From Mycolicibacterium baixiangningiae (GTDB lineage Bacteria; Actinomycetota; Actinomycetes; Mycobacteriales; Mycobacteriaceae), in NCBI RefSeq assembly GCF_016313185.1, contig NZ_CP066218.1:4216001-4280000 (forward strand): a DNA stretch of 64,000 nt, given 5' to 3'. Below, piece by piece: positions 9,250 through 17,502 of the stretch. Both the position numbers and the translations under genes were made by a program. The stretch's first letter is position 1, and each line of letters opens with the position of its first letter. Below the pieces are notes generated by a model, which saw nothing but the letters and a program-made list of their open reading frames with translations, ran no database searches and was not told where the DNA came from.

Positions 9250-10205
9250 AAGCAGAACTCGAGGCGGTGCTGCGTCCGCTGCTCGGTGACGTGACCGTCG
9301 AGAACCTCACCACGCTGACCGGTGGCGCGAGCCGGACGACGTGGGCTTTCGACGCCGTCACCGCCGACGCGACGAGCAAGCTGATCCTGCGCACCGGCCC
9401 GCCCGACGAGGTGCACGCCGGGATGGAACTCGAGGCGCGGGCACAACAGCGCGCGGCCGAGGCGGGCGCGCCCGTCCCCCACATCCTGACCGCCGACAAC
9501 GACCCTGCGGCACTGGGCAATCCGTATCTGATCTGCGGGGCGATCGGCGGTGAGACGATCGTCCGCCGGATCTACCGCTCGCTCGACGACGCCGGACGGG
9601 CCCGGTTGCTGACCCAGTGTGCCGCAGCGCTGGCGGCTGTTCACCGCGCCGATCCGCGCGGTATCGGGCTTGCCCAAACCGACCAGCTGGCCGGGTGGCG
9701 TGAACGCCTCGACGAGATAGGCGACACCACAGCCACTTTCGAGTGGGCGTTCCGCCGGCTGGCAGCTCATCGACCGCCGCCGTCAGCGCACCGGCTGGTG
9801 CACGGCGACTTCCGCATGGGCAACCTGATCGTCGACGACAAAGGGCTCGCGGCAGTCCTCGACTGGGAGCTCGTGCACGTCGGCGAGATCTACGAGGACC
9901 TCGCGTGGTTCTGCATCAGGGCGTGGCGGTTCGGCGCCTCGGGGGCGCTCGGTGCCGGTGGGCTGGGCAGTGTCGAGGACTTCCTCACCGCCTACGAGAC
10001 GGCCAGCGGGGAGGCACTCGACCGATCGGCGTTCCGCTGGTGGCTGACGGTCGCGACGCTGCAGTGGGGGGTCATCTGCCGGTACCAGGCCGAGCGCCAC
10101 CTCAGCGGCCAGACCCCGTCGGTCGAACTGGCCGCGATCGGACGGCGCGTCTGTGAGACCGAATGGGATCTGCTCGATCTGCTCGAGGGCAGCGGGCCAC
10201 GATGA
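9246..10205 (+). CDS. APH-type phosphotransferase (hydroxyacyl-CoA kinase candidate)
   Basis: 319 aa of the aminoglycoside phosphotransferase/choline kinase fold. The Brenner motif HGDFRMGN and metal-binding DWEL (AAVLDWELVHVGEIYEDLAW) are intact; the N-lobe contains LTGGASRTTWAF. Starts at the GTG overlapping the dehydrogenase stop and ends overlapping the DUF6285 start. Between an acyl-CoA dehydrogenase and a small partner protein, the likeliest role is phosphorylation of a 4-hydroxyacyl-CoA, as by LvaA or the kinase domain of ACAD10/11, rather than antibiotic resistance. Not proven from sequence. Confidence 0.88.
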   Translation: MKAELEAVLRPLLGDVTVENLTTLTGGASRTTWAFDAVTADATSKLILRTGPPDEVHAGMELEARAQQRAAEAGAPVPHILTADNDPAALGNPYLICGAIGGETIVRRIYRSLDDAGRARLLTQCAAALAAVHRADPRGIGLAQTDQLAGWRERLDEIGDTTATFEWAFRRLAAHRPPPSAHRLVHGDFRMGNLIVDDKGLAAVLDWELVHVGEIYEDLAWFCIRAWRFGASGALGAGGLGSVEDFLTAYETASGEALDRSAFRWWLTVATLQWGVICRYQAERHLSGQTPSVELAAIGRRVCETEWDLLDLLEGSGPR

Positions 10206-10552
10206 CCGGGCCTCCGTGGCTGTACGGCAGGCCGACCGCGGCCGAACTCGTCGCGGCGGTCGCCGACTTCCTCGACAACGAGGTGCGCGCCGCCACGGAC
10301 GGAAGTGTGAGCTTCCACGCCCGGGTGGCCGCGAATGTGCTGCGCACCGTCGAACGCGAACTCACCGACGCGTCCGCCGCCGAGGCGGTCGGTGCGCTGA
10401 CCGAACTCGGGTTCCCCGACGAGGCACACCTGGCGGCGGCCATCCGCGCCGGTGAGCTCGACGCCCGCGAACCCGAGGTGCTGACGACGCTGCGCGCCGT
10501 GGTCCGCCACCGGCTGGCAGTGGCACATCCGGGCTACGACCGGGCCGACTGA
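10202..10552 (+). CDS. DUF6285-like small protein, kinase partner candidate
   Basis: 116-aa soluble, mostly helical protein (PTAAELVAAVADFLDNEV, FHARVAANVLRTVERE, AAAIRAGELDAREPEV, VVRHRLAVAHPGY). It matches my memory of DUF6285 proteins encoded beside APH-type kinases and acyl-CoA dehydrogenases. The ATG overlaps the kinase stop (ATGA), so the two are probably made together. The Pseudomonas lva operon also has a small protein (LvaB) needed by its kinase; equating the two is an inference. Last gene of the operon, converging on a methyltransferase. Confidence 0.8.
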   Translation: MTGPPWLYGRPTAAELVAAVADFLDNEVRAATDGSVSFHARVAANVLRTVERELTDASAAEAVGALTELGFPDEAHLAAAIRAGELDAREPEVLTTLRAVVRHRLAVAHPGYDRAD

Positions 10553-10565
10553 GCACGCGATGCGG

Positions 10566-11198
10566 TCAGGTCCGCCGCACCCGCGCCAACCAGGCCGGCT
10601 CCTCGACACGGGCACCGACGGGCAGTCCGAGCGCGTCGGCGTGCGCCGGACCGACCACCCCGCGGTAGGTCGTCGTCTCGAGCGCCTCGATCCGCCAGCC
10701 GTCGGTGAACGCGGTGCGGACGTCGACCTCGCTGACCTGCGGTCCGAAGCCCCGCCCGGCGTCGGAGAGCGCCAGCACGTGCACGAGCGCACCGGGACGG
10801 CACACCGAGCGCAGGCTGTCCACGTAGCGCACGCGGTCGGTGTCGTCGAAGACGTGGAAGAGCGCACTGTCGATGACGGTGTCGAAACGGGGGCCGCCAC
10901 CCAGGCGCGTGGCGTCTGCCACCTCGAATCGGGCCGCGACCCCGCGTCCGGCCGCGTTGTGTCCGGCCAGGTCGACGGCCCGGGCGGAGAAGTCGATGCC
11001 CAGTACGTCGTAGCCCAGGTCGGTGAGCAGGATCGTGTGCTCGCCGGCGCCGCACCCGGCGTCGAGAACCGCACCGCTGATGGCGCCGCGACGCTCGAGT
11101 TCGACGATCGCGGGTTGCGGTTCGCCGATCACCCAGGGTGCGGCACCACCGGCATAGGCATCGTCGAACAGGGATTTCGAGGGTGTTGTCTCAGGCAT
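10566..11198 (-). CDS. class I SAM-dependent methyltransferase
   Basis: 210 aa. Rossmann-fold methyltransferase with motif I VLDAGCGAGEHTILL, motif II DVLGIDFS, the acidic FEVADATRLG loop and motif IV FDTVIDSALFHVF. The N-terminal SLFDDAYAGGAAPWVIGEPQPAI is typical of a group of small actinobacterial methyltransferases of unknown substrate. Divergent from the SnoaL-like gene (start 11251), convergent with the catabolic operon (13-bp gap). Function beyond methyl transfer unknown. Confidence 0.85.
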   Translation of the reverse strand: MPETTPSKSLFDDAYAGGAAPWVIGEPQPAIVELERRGAISGAVLDAGCGAGEHTILLTDLGYDVLGIDFSARAVDLAGHNAAGRGVAARFEVADATRLGGGPRFDTVIDSALFHVFDDTDRVRYVDSLRSVCRPGALVHVLALSDAGRGFGPQVSEVDVRTAFTDGWRIEALETTTYRGVVGPAHADALGLPVGARVEEPAWLARVRRT

Positions 11199-11250
11199 GT
11201 CCGCATTGTCGTACCTGAACGGCGCTTCAGGTCAACGGAAGGGACCCACG

Positions 11251-11682
11251 ATGGCTGACATACCGGCTGACGTCCTCGACGAGGTGGCCGACCGACTCTT
11301 CGCCGCCATCGAGCGCAGCGACACCGCCGCCGTCGAGGCGCTGTGGGCCGAGAACGTGCTGGTGTGGCACTCCGGTGACCGGCGCGACAACGACCGCGCC
11401 CGGGCGCTTCGGGTGATCTTCTGGTTCATCGGCCACACCGCCGACCGCCGCTACGAGATCCTGGACCGGCGCCGGTTCGGAGACGGATTCGTCCAGCAGC
11501 ACATCCTGCACGCCACCGGCACCAACGGGGGTTCGATCGCGATGCGGGTGTGCATCGTGATCGTCGTGGGTGCTGACGGTCTGATCACCCGGATCGACGA
11601 ATACTTCGACCCGGCGGAGATGGCTCCGTTGCTCGGCGACACGCCCGAGTCGGGCAGCGCGGCAGACAAATTCCCCGAGTAG
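11251..11682 (+). CDS. SnoaL/NTF2-like protein
   Basis: 143 aa with the alpha+beta cone fold pattern of SnoaL-like proteins: an N-terminal helix (LDEVADRLFAAIERSD), VEALWAENVLVWHSGD, then strands ending LITRIDEYFDPAEMAPLL. The ATG at 11251 is preceded by GGAAGGGA (11237-11244), favouring it over the upstream in-frame codon at 11197. These proteins are small ligand-binding or isomerase enzymes; no substrate is assigned. The C-terminal 20 residues are disordered-looking. Confidence 0.75.
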   Translation: MADIPADVLDEVADRLFAAIERSDTAAVEALWAENVLVWHSGDRRDNDRARALRVIFWFIGHTADRRYEILDRRRFGDGFVQQHILHATGTNGGSIAMRVCIVIVVGADGLITRIDEYFDPAEMAPLLGDTPESGSAADKFPE

Positions 11683-11717
11683 GTCGCCGACACGGGCACA
11701 GCCGTTAGCATCGGCCC

Positions 11718-12119
11718 ATGGCAGCACCGCCCCGATCGCTGCGGATCCTGGTCTACAGCGACAACCCGCAGACGCGGGAGGCAGTGCAATTGGCGCTGGG
11801 CAGGCGGGTTCACCCCGAGTTGCCCGAGTTGAGCTACCTCGACGTGGCTACCGCGCCGATGGTGATCAAACAGCTCGACGCAGGCGGTTTCGACCTGGCC
11901 ATCCTGGACGGCGAAGCCACCCCGGCGGGCGGTATCGGTCTGGCCAAGCAGATCAAGGACGAGATTGCCGATTCTCCGCCGATCCTGGTGCTGACCGGCC
12001 GGGCGGACGACGCCTGGCTGGCCTCCTGGTCGCGCGCGGAAGCGGCCGTACCGCACCCGATCGACCCCATCCGCCTCGGTGACGCGGTCGTATCGTTGCT
12101 GCGGCTGTCCGTGCAGTAG
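11718..12119 (+). CDS. orphan receiver-like protein, Rv3143 type
   Basis: 133 aa with a CheY-like alpha/beta outline (RILVYSDNPQTREAV, GFDLAILDGEATPAGG, PPILVLTGRADDAWLASW, HPIDPIRLGDAVVSLL) and no output domain. D64 is at the phosphorylation position, but the usual acidic pair is reduced to S14-D15 and the conserved Lys before Pro is replaced (VPHPID), so classical phosphotransfer is doubtful. It sits just upstream of nuoA, the same place as Rv3143 in M. tuberculosis. A role linked to complex I is conjecture. Confidence 0.8.
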   Translation: MAAPPRSLRILVYSDNPQTREAVQLALGRRVHPELPELSYLDVATAPMVIKQLDAGGFDLAILDGEATPAGGIGLAKQIKDEIADSPPILVLTGRADDAWLASWSRAEAAVPHPIDPIRLGDAVVSLLRLSVQ

Positions 12120-12120
12120 C

Positions 12121-12155
12121 GAACCACCCAAACCCGCTGTGGCCCTGCGTGGTTC
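12121..12155. terminator. hairpin after the receiver gene
   Basis: GAACCAC (12121-12127) pairs perfectly with GTGGTTC (12149-12155) across a 21-base loop, starting one base after the receiver stop codon. Loop length and absence of a T-tract make it a weak terminator call. It separates the receiver gene from the nuo promoter region (12156-12288). Confidence 0.3.
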
Positions 12156-12288
12156 ACGCATGACCGCCCGCGCCGGCGCCATACGCCGCGATAGTGACCG
12201 ATACTAACCAAAGCTGTGGCGCAGATCGCAAACATCGCTAGGCTGTGGGTTAGCTCACATCGACAGCCCGAGGGAGCGTTTGGCCGGT

Positions 12289-12663
12289 ATGGACCTCTAC
12301 ACGCCGATCCTGGTGCTCGGCGCCATTGCGGCGGTGTTCGCAGTGGTGTCGGTGGTGATCGCCGGGGTGATCGGTCCGACGCGCTACAACCGGGCAAAAC
12401 TCGAGGCCTACGAGTGCGGCATCGAACCGTTGGCGCCGACCGGCGCCAACGCACAGGCGACGGGCCAGCGTTTCCCGATCAAGTACTACCTCACGGCGAT
12501 GTTGTTCATCGTGTTCGACATCGAGATCGTGTTCCTCTACCCGTGGGCCGTGGCATTCGACAGCCTCGGCATGTTCGCACTCGTCGAGATGCTGTTGTTC
12601 ATGCTCACCGTGTTCGTGGCCTACGCGTACGTGTGGCGTCGGGGAGGGCTCAATTGGGACTAG
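12289..12663 (+). CDS. nuoA: NADH-quinone oxidoreductase subunit A
   Basis: 124-aa membrane subunit of complex I with three TM helices: residues about 5-27, [21 protein letters not shown], and [20 protein letters not shown]. The conserved EAYECGIEP loop and [12 protein letters not shown] segment identify it. The ATG at 12289 ([10 protein letters not shown]) matches the usual mycobacterial N-terminus, although GAGGGAG (12270-12276) is also compatible with the TTG at 12280. First gene of the nuoA-N operon; its 3' end overlaps nuoB by 10 bases. Confidence 0.95.
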   Translation: MDLYTPILVLGAIAAVFAVVSVVIAGVIGPTRYNRAKLEAYECGIEPLAPTGANAQATGQRFPIKYYLTAMLFIVFDIEIVFLYPWAVAFDSLGMFALVEMLLFMLTVFVAYAYVWRRGGLNWD

Positions 12664-13208
12664 AGGAACGGTTGCCGGGCGGCATCCTGTTGTCGACGGT
12701 CGAGAAGGTCGCGGGCTATGTGCGCAGCGGTTCGCTGTGGCCCGCCACGTTCGGCCTCGCCTGCTGCGCGATCGAGATGATGTCCACCGCCGGGCCGAGG
12801 TTCGACATCTCCCGGTTCGGGATGGAGCGCTTCTCGGCGACACCCCGGCAGGCCGATCTGATGATCGTTGCCGGCCGGGTCAGCCAGAAGATGGCACCGG
12901 TGCTGCGCCAGATCTACGACCAGATGGCCGAACCGAAATGGGTGCTGGCGATGGGAGTCTGCGCATCCTCGGGCGGCATGTTCAACAACTACGCGATCGT
13001 GCAGGGTGTCGACCACATCGTCCCGGTGGACATCTATCTGCCCGGGTGTCCCCCGCGGCCGGAGATGCTGCTCCACGCAATCATCAAGCTGCACGAGAAG
13101 ATTCAGCAGATGCCGCTCGGCGTCAATCGGGACGAGGCCGTCCGGGCGGCCGAACAGGCCGCGCTGGCCGTGCCGTCCACGATCGAACTGAAGGGCCTGC
13201 TGCGGTGA
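12654..13208 (+). CDS. nuoB: NADH-quinone oxidoreductase subunit B
   Basis: 184-aa peripheral subunit carrying cluster N2, which hands electrons to menaquinone. All four ligands are present: C37 and C38 (GLACCAIEM), C103 (GVCASSGG) and C132 (PGCPPRPE). The TTG start at 12654 lies inside nuoA; it gives [10 protein letters not shown] and the usual mycobacterial length. Confidence 0.97.
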   Translation: MGLEERLPGGILLSTVEKVAGYVRSGSLWPATFGLACCAIEMMSTAGPRFDISRFGMERFSATPRQADLMIVAGRVSQKMAPVLRQIYDQMAEPKWVLAMGVCASSGGMFNNYAIVQGVDHIVPVDIYLPGCPPRPEMLLHAIIKLHEKIQQMPLGVNRDEAVRAAEQAALAVPSTIELKGLLR

Positions 13209-13900
13209 CGGAGGCAGACAAGGCCACCGGGAACGGCGCGGGCGACCCCGACATCATCGGTGTGCGCCGGGGGATGTTCGGCGCCAGGGACTCCGGGGAC
13301 ACCTCGGGGTACGGCAGGCTGATCCGGCCGGTGGCGCTGCCGGGCGGTTCACCGCGCCCCTACGGCGGCTATTTCGATGCGGTCGTCGACGCGCTGACCG
13401 ACGCGCTGGGACAGGACGGCTACGAGGCGTCGATCGAACGCGTCGTCGTGTACCGCGACGAACTGACGCTCGAAATCGCCCGTGCCCAACTGCCTGCCGT
13501 CGCCGGTGCGCTGCGCGATGACGCAGCCCTGCGGTTCGAGCTGTGCCTCGGGGTCAGCGGTGTGCACTACCCAGCCGACGCCGGCCGCGAACTGCACGCG
13601 GTCTACCCGCTGATGTCCATCACCCACAACCGGCGGATCCGGCTCGAAGTGGCCGCCCCCGACGGGGATCCGCACATCCCGTCCCTGTTCGGGGTGTATC
13701 CGACCACCGACTGGCACGAGCGCGAGACCTACGACTTCTTCGGCATCATCTTCGACGGGCACCCGTCGCTCACCCGGATCGAGATGCCCGACGACTGGGT
13801 CGGGCACCCACAGCGCAAGGACTACCCGCTGGGCGGCATCCCCGTCGAGTACCACGGCGCCCGGATACCACCGCCCGACGAGCGGAGGGCCTACAACTGA
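13205..13900 (+). CDS. nuoC: NADH-quinone oxidoreductase subunit C
   Basis: 231-aa peripheral-arm subunit of the 30-kDa family. The signature is [23 protein letters not shown], near residue 180; the N-terminal 50 residues ([21 protein letters not shown]) are an actinobacterial extension. The GTG overlaps the nuoB stop (GTGA). Separate from NuoD, unlike the fused NuoCD of enterobacteria. Confidence 0.96.
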   Translation: MTEADKATGNGAGDPDIIGVRRGMFGARDSGDTSGYGRLIRPVALPGGSPRPYGGYFDAVVDALTDALGQDGYEASIERVVVYRDELTLEIARAQLPAVAGALRDDAALRFELCLGVSGVHYPADAGRELHAVYPLMSITHNRRIRLEVAAPDGDPHIPSLFGVYPTTDWHERETYDFFGIIFDGHPSLTRIEMPDDWVGHPQRKDYPLGGIPVEYHGARIPPPDERRAYN

Positions 13901-15240
13901 TGAACACTCCCCCTGACCCGCACGCCGCGGGCGGTGATGCGCGCAGCGGCACCGACACCGTCGTGGTGGTCGGCGGCGAAGACTGGGAACAGGTGATCGC
14001 CGCCGCCGAACAGGCACAGGCCGGCGAACGCATCGTCGTCAACATGGGTCCGCAGCATCCGTCGACCCACGGGGTGCTGAGGTTGATCCTCGAGATCGAG
14101 GGCGAGACGATCACCGAAGCCCGTTGCGGCATCGGCTATCTGCACACCGGGATCGAGAAGAACCTGGAGTACCGGAACTGGACGCAGGGCGTCACCTTCG
14201 TCACGCGGATGGATTACCTGTCACCGTTCTTCAACGAAACCGCCTACTGCCTCGGCGTGGAGAAACTCCTCGGGGTCACCGAGGCGATCCCGGAGCGCGT
14301 CAACGTGATCCGGGTGATGTTGATGGAACTCAACCGGATCTCATCGCATCTGGTCGCGCTGGCGACGGGCGGTATGGAACTCGGTGCGATGAGTGCGATG
14401 TTCTACGGCTTCCGGGAACGCGAAGAGATCCTGTCGGTGTTCGAGATGATCACCGGGCTGCGGATGAACCACGCCTACATCCGGCCGGGCGGCCTCGCCG
14501 CCGACCTGCCCGACGGTGCTGTGCCCCGCATCCGCGAACTGCTCGCACTGCTGCCCGGACGACTGCGCGACCTGGAGAACCTACTCAACGAGAACTACAT
14601 CTGGAAGGCGCGCACGCAGGGCATCGGCTACCTCGACCTGGCCGGCTGCATGGCGCTCGGCATCACCGGCCCGGTGCTGCGCTCGACCGGTCTGCCGCAC
14701 GATCTGCGCCGCGCGCAACCCTACTGCGGCTACGAGAACTACGACTTCGACGTGATCACCGACGACGGCTGCGACGCCTACGGCCGTTACCTCATCCGGG
14801 TCAAGGAGATGCGCGAATCGCTCAAGATCGTCGCGCAGTGTGTCGACCGGCTCGAACCCGGGCCGGTCATGATCGAGGACAAGAAGCTGGCGTGGCCGGC
14901 CGACCTCACATTGGGACCCGACGGTCTGGGGAACTCACCGGAGCACATCGCCCGCATCATGGGACATTCGATGGAGGGCCTGATCCACCACTTCAAGCTG
15001 GTGACAGAAGGCATCCGGGTGCCGGCGGGGCAGGTGTACACGGCGGTCGAATCGCCGCGCGGCGAGCTGGGGGTGCACATGGTCTCCGACGGCGGCACGC
15101 GCCCGTATCGCGTCCACTACCGCGACCCGTCGTTCACGAATCTGCAGGCGGTCGCGGCGATGTGTGAGGGCGGGATGGTCGCCGACGCGATCTCTGCCGT
15201 CGCCTCGATCGACCCCGTCATGGGCGGGGTGGATAGATGA
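13900..15240 (+). CDS. nuoD: NADH-quinone oxidoreductase subunit D
   Basis: 446-aa 49-kDa subunit lining the quinone cavity with NuoB. Core motifs are [53 protein letters not shown] and the C-terminal DPVMGGVDR. About 45 extra N-terminal residues (Asp/Gly/Ala-rich) precede the core. Its ATG shares one base with the nuoC stop (TGATG). Confidence 0.97.
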   Translation: MNTPPDPHAAGGDARSGTDTVVVVGGEDWEQVIAAAEQAQAGERIVVNMGPQHPSTHGVLRLILEIEGETITEARCGIGYLHTGIEKNLEYRNWTQGVTFVTRMDYLSPFFNETAYCLGVEKLLGVTEAIPERVNVIRVMLMELNRISSHLVALATGGMELGAMSAMFYGFREREEILSVFEMITGLRMNHAYIRPGGLAADLPDGAVPRIRELLALLPGRLRDLENLLNENYIWKARTQGIGYLDLAGCMALGITGPVLRSTGLPHDLRRAQPYCGYENYDFDVITDDGCDAYGRYLIRVKEMRESLKIVAQCVDRLEPGPVMIEDKKLAWPADLTLGPDGLGNSPEHIARIMGHSMEGLIHHFKLVTEGIRVPAGQVYTAVESPRGELGVHMVSDGGTRPYRVHYRDPSFTNLQAVAAMCEGGMVADAISAVASIDPVMGGVDR

Positions 15241-16082
15241 TCTTCCTCGAACTCGGGCAGCGACCGGAAGAACCCGGTCCGCCGATCAACGGGCCCGGAT
15301 CGTATCCGGCTGACGTCACCGCACGCCTCGCCGACGACGCCGCCCGCATCATCGCGCGTTATCCGCAGGACCGGTCGGCACTGCTGCCGCTGCTGCACCT
15401 GGTGCAGTCCGAGGACGGGTGCCTCACCGCCGCGGGAATCGCGTTCTGCGCCAGCCGGCTTGGATTGAGCGGTGCCGAGGTGACGGCGGTCGCGACGTTC
15501 TACTCGATGTACCGGCGCACCCCGGCGGGTGACTACCTGGTCGGGGTCTGCACCAACACACTGTGCGCGGTCATGGGCGGCGACGAGATTCTCGACGCAC
15601 TGCAGGACCATCTCGGCGTGCACGCCGGACAGACCACCGGGGACGGCCGGATCACCCTGGAGCACATCGAATGCAACGCGGCCTGCGACTACGCACCGGT
15701 GCTCATGGTGAATTGGGAGTTCTTCGACAACCAGACGCCGGAATCAGCACGTGAGCTCGTCGATGCGCTGCGCGCCGGCGACGCCGCCACACCCACTCGT
15801 GGCGCGCCGCTGTGCACGTTCCGGGAGACCGCGCGCACACTCGCCGGGCTCGTCGACCCGCGGACAGTCACCAACCCCGGCGGCACGGGTGATGCGACGC
15901 TGGCCGGGCTGCGGGTGGCGCGCGCGAACGGAATGTCCGCCCCGGATCCTGCGAGCGCCGACAGTGAAGGCACACAACCGGATCCGAGGGTCACCGAGGC
16001 GGCCGACGCCACCAGGGACGAACCCGCGCCCGCGCCCACGGAGAACGTGCCGGGCAAACCTGTCAACGGGTCGGCCCCATGA
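15237..16082 (+). CDS. nuoE: NADH-quinone oxidoreductase subunit E with long C-terminal tail
   Basis: 24-kDa subunit of the NADH dehydrogenase module binding [2Fe-2S] cluster N1a through CTNTLC and CNAAC. At 281 aa it is much longer than the roughly 165-aa enterobacterial form: the last 100 residues form an Ala/Pro/Asp-rich, probably disordered extension ([18 protein letters not shown]). Starts at an ATG overlapping the nuoD stop and overlaps nuoF at its end. Confidence 0.96.
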   Translation: MIFLELGQRPEEPGPPINGPGSYPADVTARLADDAARIIARYPQDRSALLPLLHLVQSEDGCLTAAGIAFCASRLGLSGAEVTAVATFYSMYRRTPAGDYLVGVCTNTLCAVMGGDEILDALQDHLGVHAGQTTGDGRITLEHIECNAACDYAPVLMVNWEFFDNQTPESARELVDALRAGDAATPTRGAPLCTFRETARTLAGLVDPRTVTNPGGTGDATLAGLRVARANGMSAPDPASADSEGTQPDPRVTEAADATRDEPAPAPTENVPGKPVNGSAP

Positions 16083-17395
16083 CCGCCCTCACCCCGGTGC
16101 TGAGCCGGTTCTGGGACGAACCGGAGCCGTGGACCCTGGATACCTACCGCCGGCACGACGGATACCGCGCGCTGGAGCAGGCGCTGGGCATGGATCCCGA
16201 CGACGTCATCGCCACCGTCAAGGATTCGGGGCTGCGCGGACGCGGTGGTGCGGGTTTCCCCACCGGCACCAAGTGGTCGTTCATACCCCAGGGCGACGAC
16301 GGGCCAGGCGCCAAACCGCACTATCTGGTCGTCAACGCCGACGAGTCGGAACCCGGGACGTGCAAGGACATCCCGCTGCTGATGACCACGCCGCACTTCC
16401 TCGTGGAGGGGGCGATCATCGCCGCCTACGCGATCCGGGCCCATCACGCGTTCATCTACGTCCGCGGCGAGGTGGTGCCGGTGCTGCGGCGGCTGCAGGC
16501 CGCCGTCGCCGAAGCCTACGAGGCGGGGTATCTGGGCACCGACATCTGCGGATCAGGCTTCGATCTCGACCTGATCGTGCACGCGGGGGCCGGGGCGTAC
16601 ATCTGCGGTGAGGAAACCGCCCTGCTCGACTCGCTCGAAGGCCGTCGCGGCCAGCCCAGGCTGCGCCCGCCGTTCCCCGCGGTGGCCGGCCTCTACGCGT
16701 GCCCGACCGTGGTCAACAACGTCGAGTCGATCGCGAGTGTGCCGCCGATCCTGCTGGGCGGCATCGACTGGTTCCGTTCCATGGGGTCGGAAAAATCGCC
16801 TGGCTTCACGCTGTATTCGCTGTCGGGCCACGTCGTCCGCCCGGGTCAGTACGAGGCGCCGCTGGGGATCACGCTGCGCGAGCTGCTCACCTACGCCGGC
16901 GGTGTCCGGCCGGGGCACGAGCTGAAGTTCTGGACGCCGGGCGGGTCGTCGACGCCGCTGCTGACCGGTGAACACCTCGACGTGCCCCTCGATTACGAGG
17001 GGATGGCCTCGGTGGGGTCGATGCTGGGCACCAAGGCGCTGCAGATCTTCGACGAGACCACCTGCGTGGTGCGCGCCGTACGCCGCTGGACGCAGTTCTA
17101 CGCCCACGAATCCTGCGGTAAATGCACGCCGTGTCGCGAAGGCACCTACTGGCTCACGCAGATCTATGCCCGCCTCGAGAGTGGCGCCGCCACCGAGGCC
17201 GACGTCGACAAGCTGCTCGACATCTCCGACACCCTTCTCGGGAAGTCGTTCTGCGCGTTGGGAGACGGTGCGGCGAGCCCGATCATCTCGTCGATCAAAT
17301 TCTTCCGCGACGAGTATCTCGCGCACCTCAAAGGCGGCTGCCCGTTCGACCCGCACGCCTCGACGCTGATGGCGGGACGGGAGGTGGGGGTGTGA
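16079..17395 (+). CDS. nuoF: NADH-quinone oxidoreductase subunit F (NADH/FMN)
   Basis: 438-aa subunit that oxidises NADH and carries FMN and [4Fe-4S] cluster N3. The FMN/NADH site is GLRGRGGAGFPTGTKW and NADESEPGTCKD, with GAGAYICGEETALL; the cluster ligands are ESCGKCTPCREG plus the Cys in GKSFCALGDG. Start overlaps nuoE (ATGA). The end, GREVGV, is echoed 107 bp downstream just before nuoG. Confidence 0.97.
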   Translation: MTALTPVLSRFWDEPEPWTLDTYRRHDGYRALEQALGMDPDDVIATVKDSGLRGRGGAGFPTGTKWSFIPQGDDGPGAKPHYLVVNADESEPGTCKDIPLLMTTPHFLVEGAIIAAYAIRAHHAFIYVRGEVVPVLRRLQAAVAEAYEAGYLGTDICGSGFDLDLIVHAGAGAYICGEETALLDSLEGRRGQPRLRPPFPAVAGLYACPTVVNNVESIASVPPILLGGIDWFRSMGSEKSPGFTLYSLSGHVVRPGQYEAPLGITLRELLTYAGGVRPGHELKFWTPGGSSTPLLTGEHLDVPLDYEGMASVGSMLGTKALQIFDETTCVVRAVRRWTQFYAHESCGKCTPCREGTYWLTQIYARLESGAATEADVDKLLDISDTLLGKSFCALGDGAASPIISSIKFFRDEYLAHLKGGCPFDPHASTLMAGREVGV

Positions 17396-17497
17396 GCGCT
17401 CCGAACGACACCGCGCTCGCCGAGTGTGCGGTGTCATCCGCGACACGCCGCGCTATGCGTACGAAACCGCACATTCGCGGCGGACGAGAGGTGGGGG
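17375..17497 (+). repeat. MIRU-like insertion between nuoF and nuoG
   Basis: GGACGGGAGGTGGGGG (17375-17390, end of nuoF) recurs with one mismatch at 17482-17497 just before nuoG, a 107-bp offset. The segment between holds an imperfect inverted repeat (17420-17435 with 17463-17478, 13 of 16 pairs). Its motif at 17425-17450 matches 28518-28543 downstream of the enoyl-CoA hydratase gene at 24 of 26 bases. This looks like a short interspersed element that inserted, or duplicated sequence, inside the operon. Confidence 0.55.
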
Positions 17498-17502
17498 CCT
17501 AG
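17392..17502 (+). CDS. 36-aa coupled ORF bridging nuoF and nuoG
   Basis: A GTG at 17392 overlaps the nuoF stop (GTGA), and the frame ends TAG directly abutting the nuoG ATG (TAGATG). The peptide starts MSAPNDTALAECAVSS and ends REVGA, mimicking the nuoF C-terminus REVGV. It is basic, has no recognisable domain, and is made mostly of repeat-derived sequence. Most likely it keeps ribosomes moving from nuoF to nuoG rather than encoding a functional peptide, as described for MIRU elements in mycobacteria. Confidence 0.4.
   Translation: MSAPNDTALAECAVSSATRRAMRTKPHIRGGREVGA

Noticed and set aside
9246..10205. Antibiotic-resistance aminoglycoside phosphotransferase
   Set aside because: Family fold is right, but position between an acyl-CoA dehydrogenase and a DUF6285-like gene points to a metabolic kinase.
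13543..13899. Extended N-terminus of nuoD inside nuoC
   Set aside because: Frame is open but non-homologous; TGATG overlap and the conserved core support the start at 13900.
17375..17497. Insertion sequence between nuoF and nuoG
   Set aside because: Only about 107 bp, no transposase and no IS-like terminal repeats; a MIRU-like element fits better.
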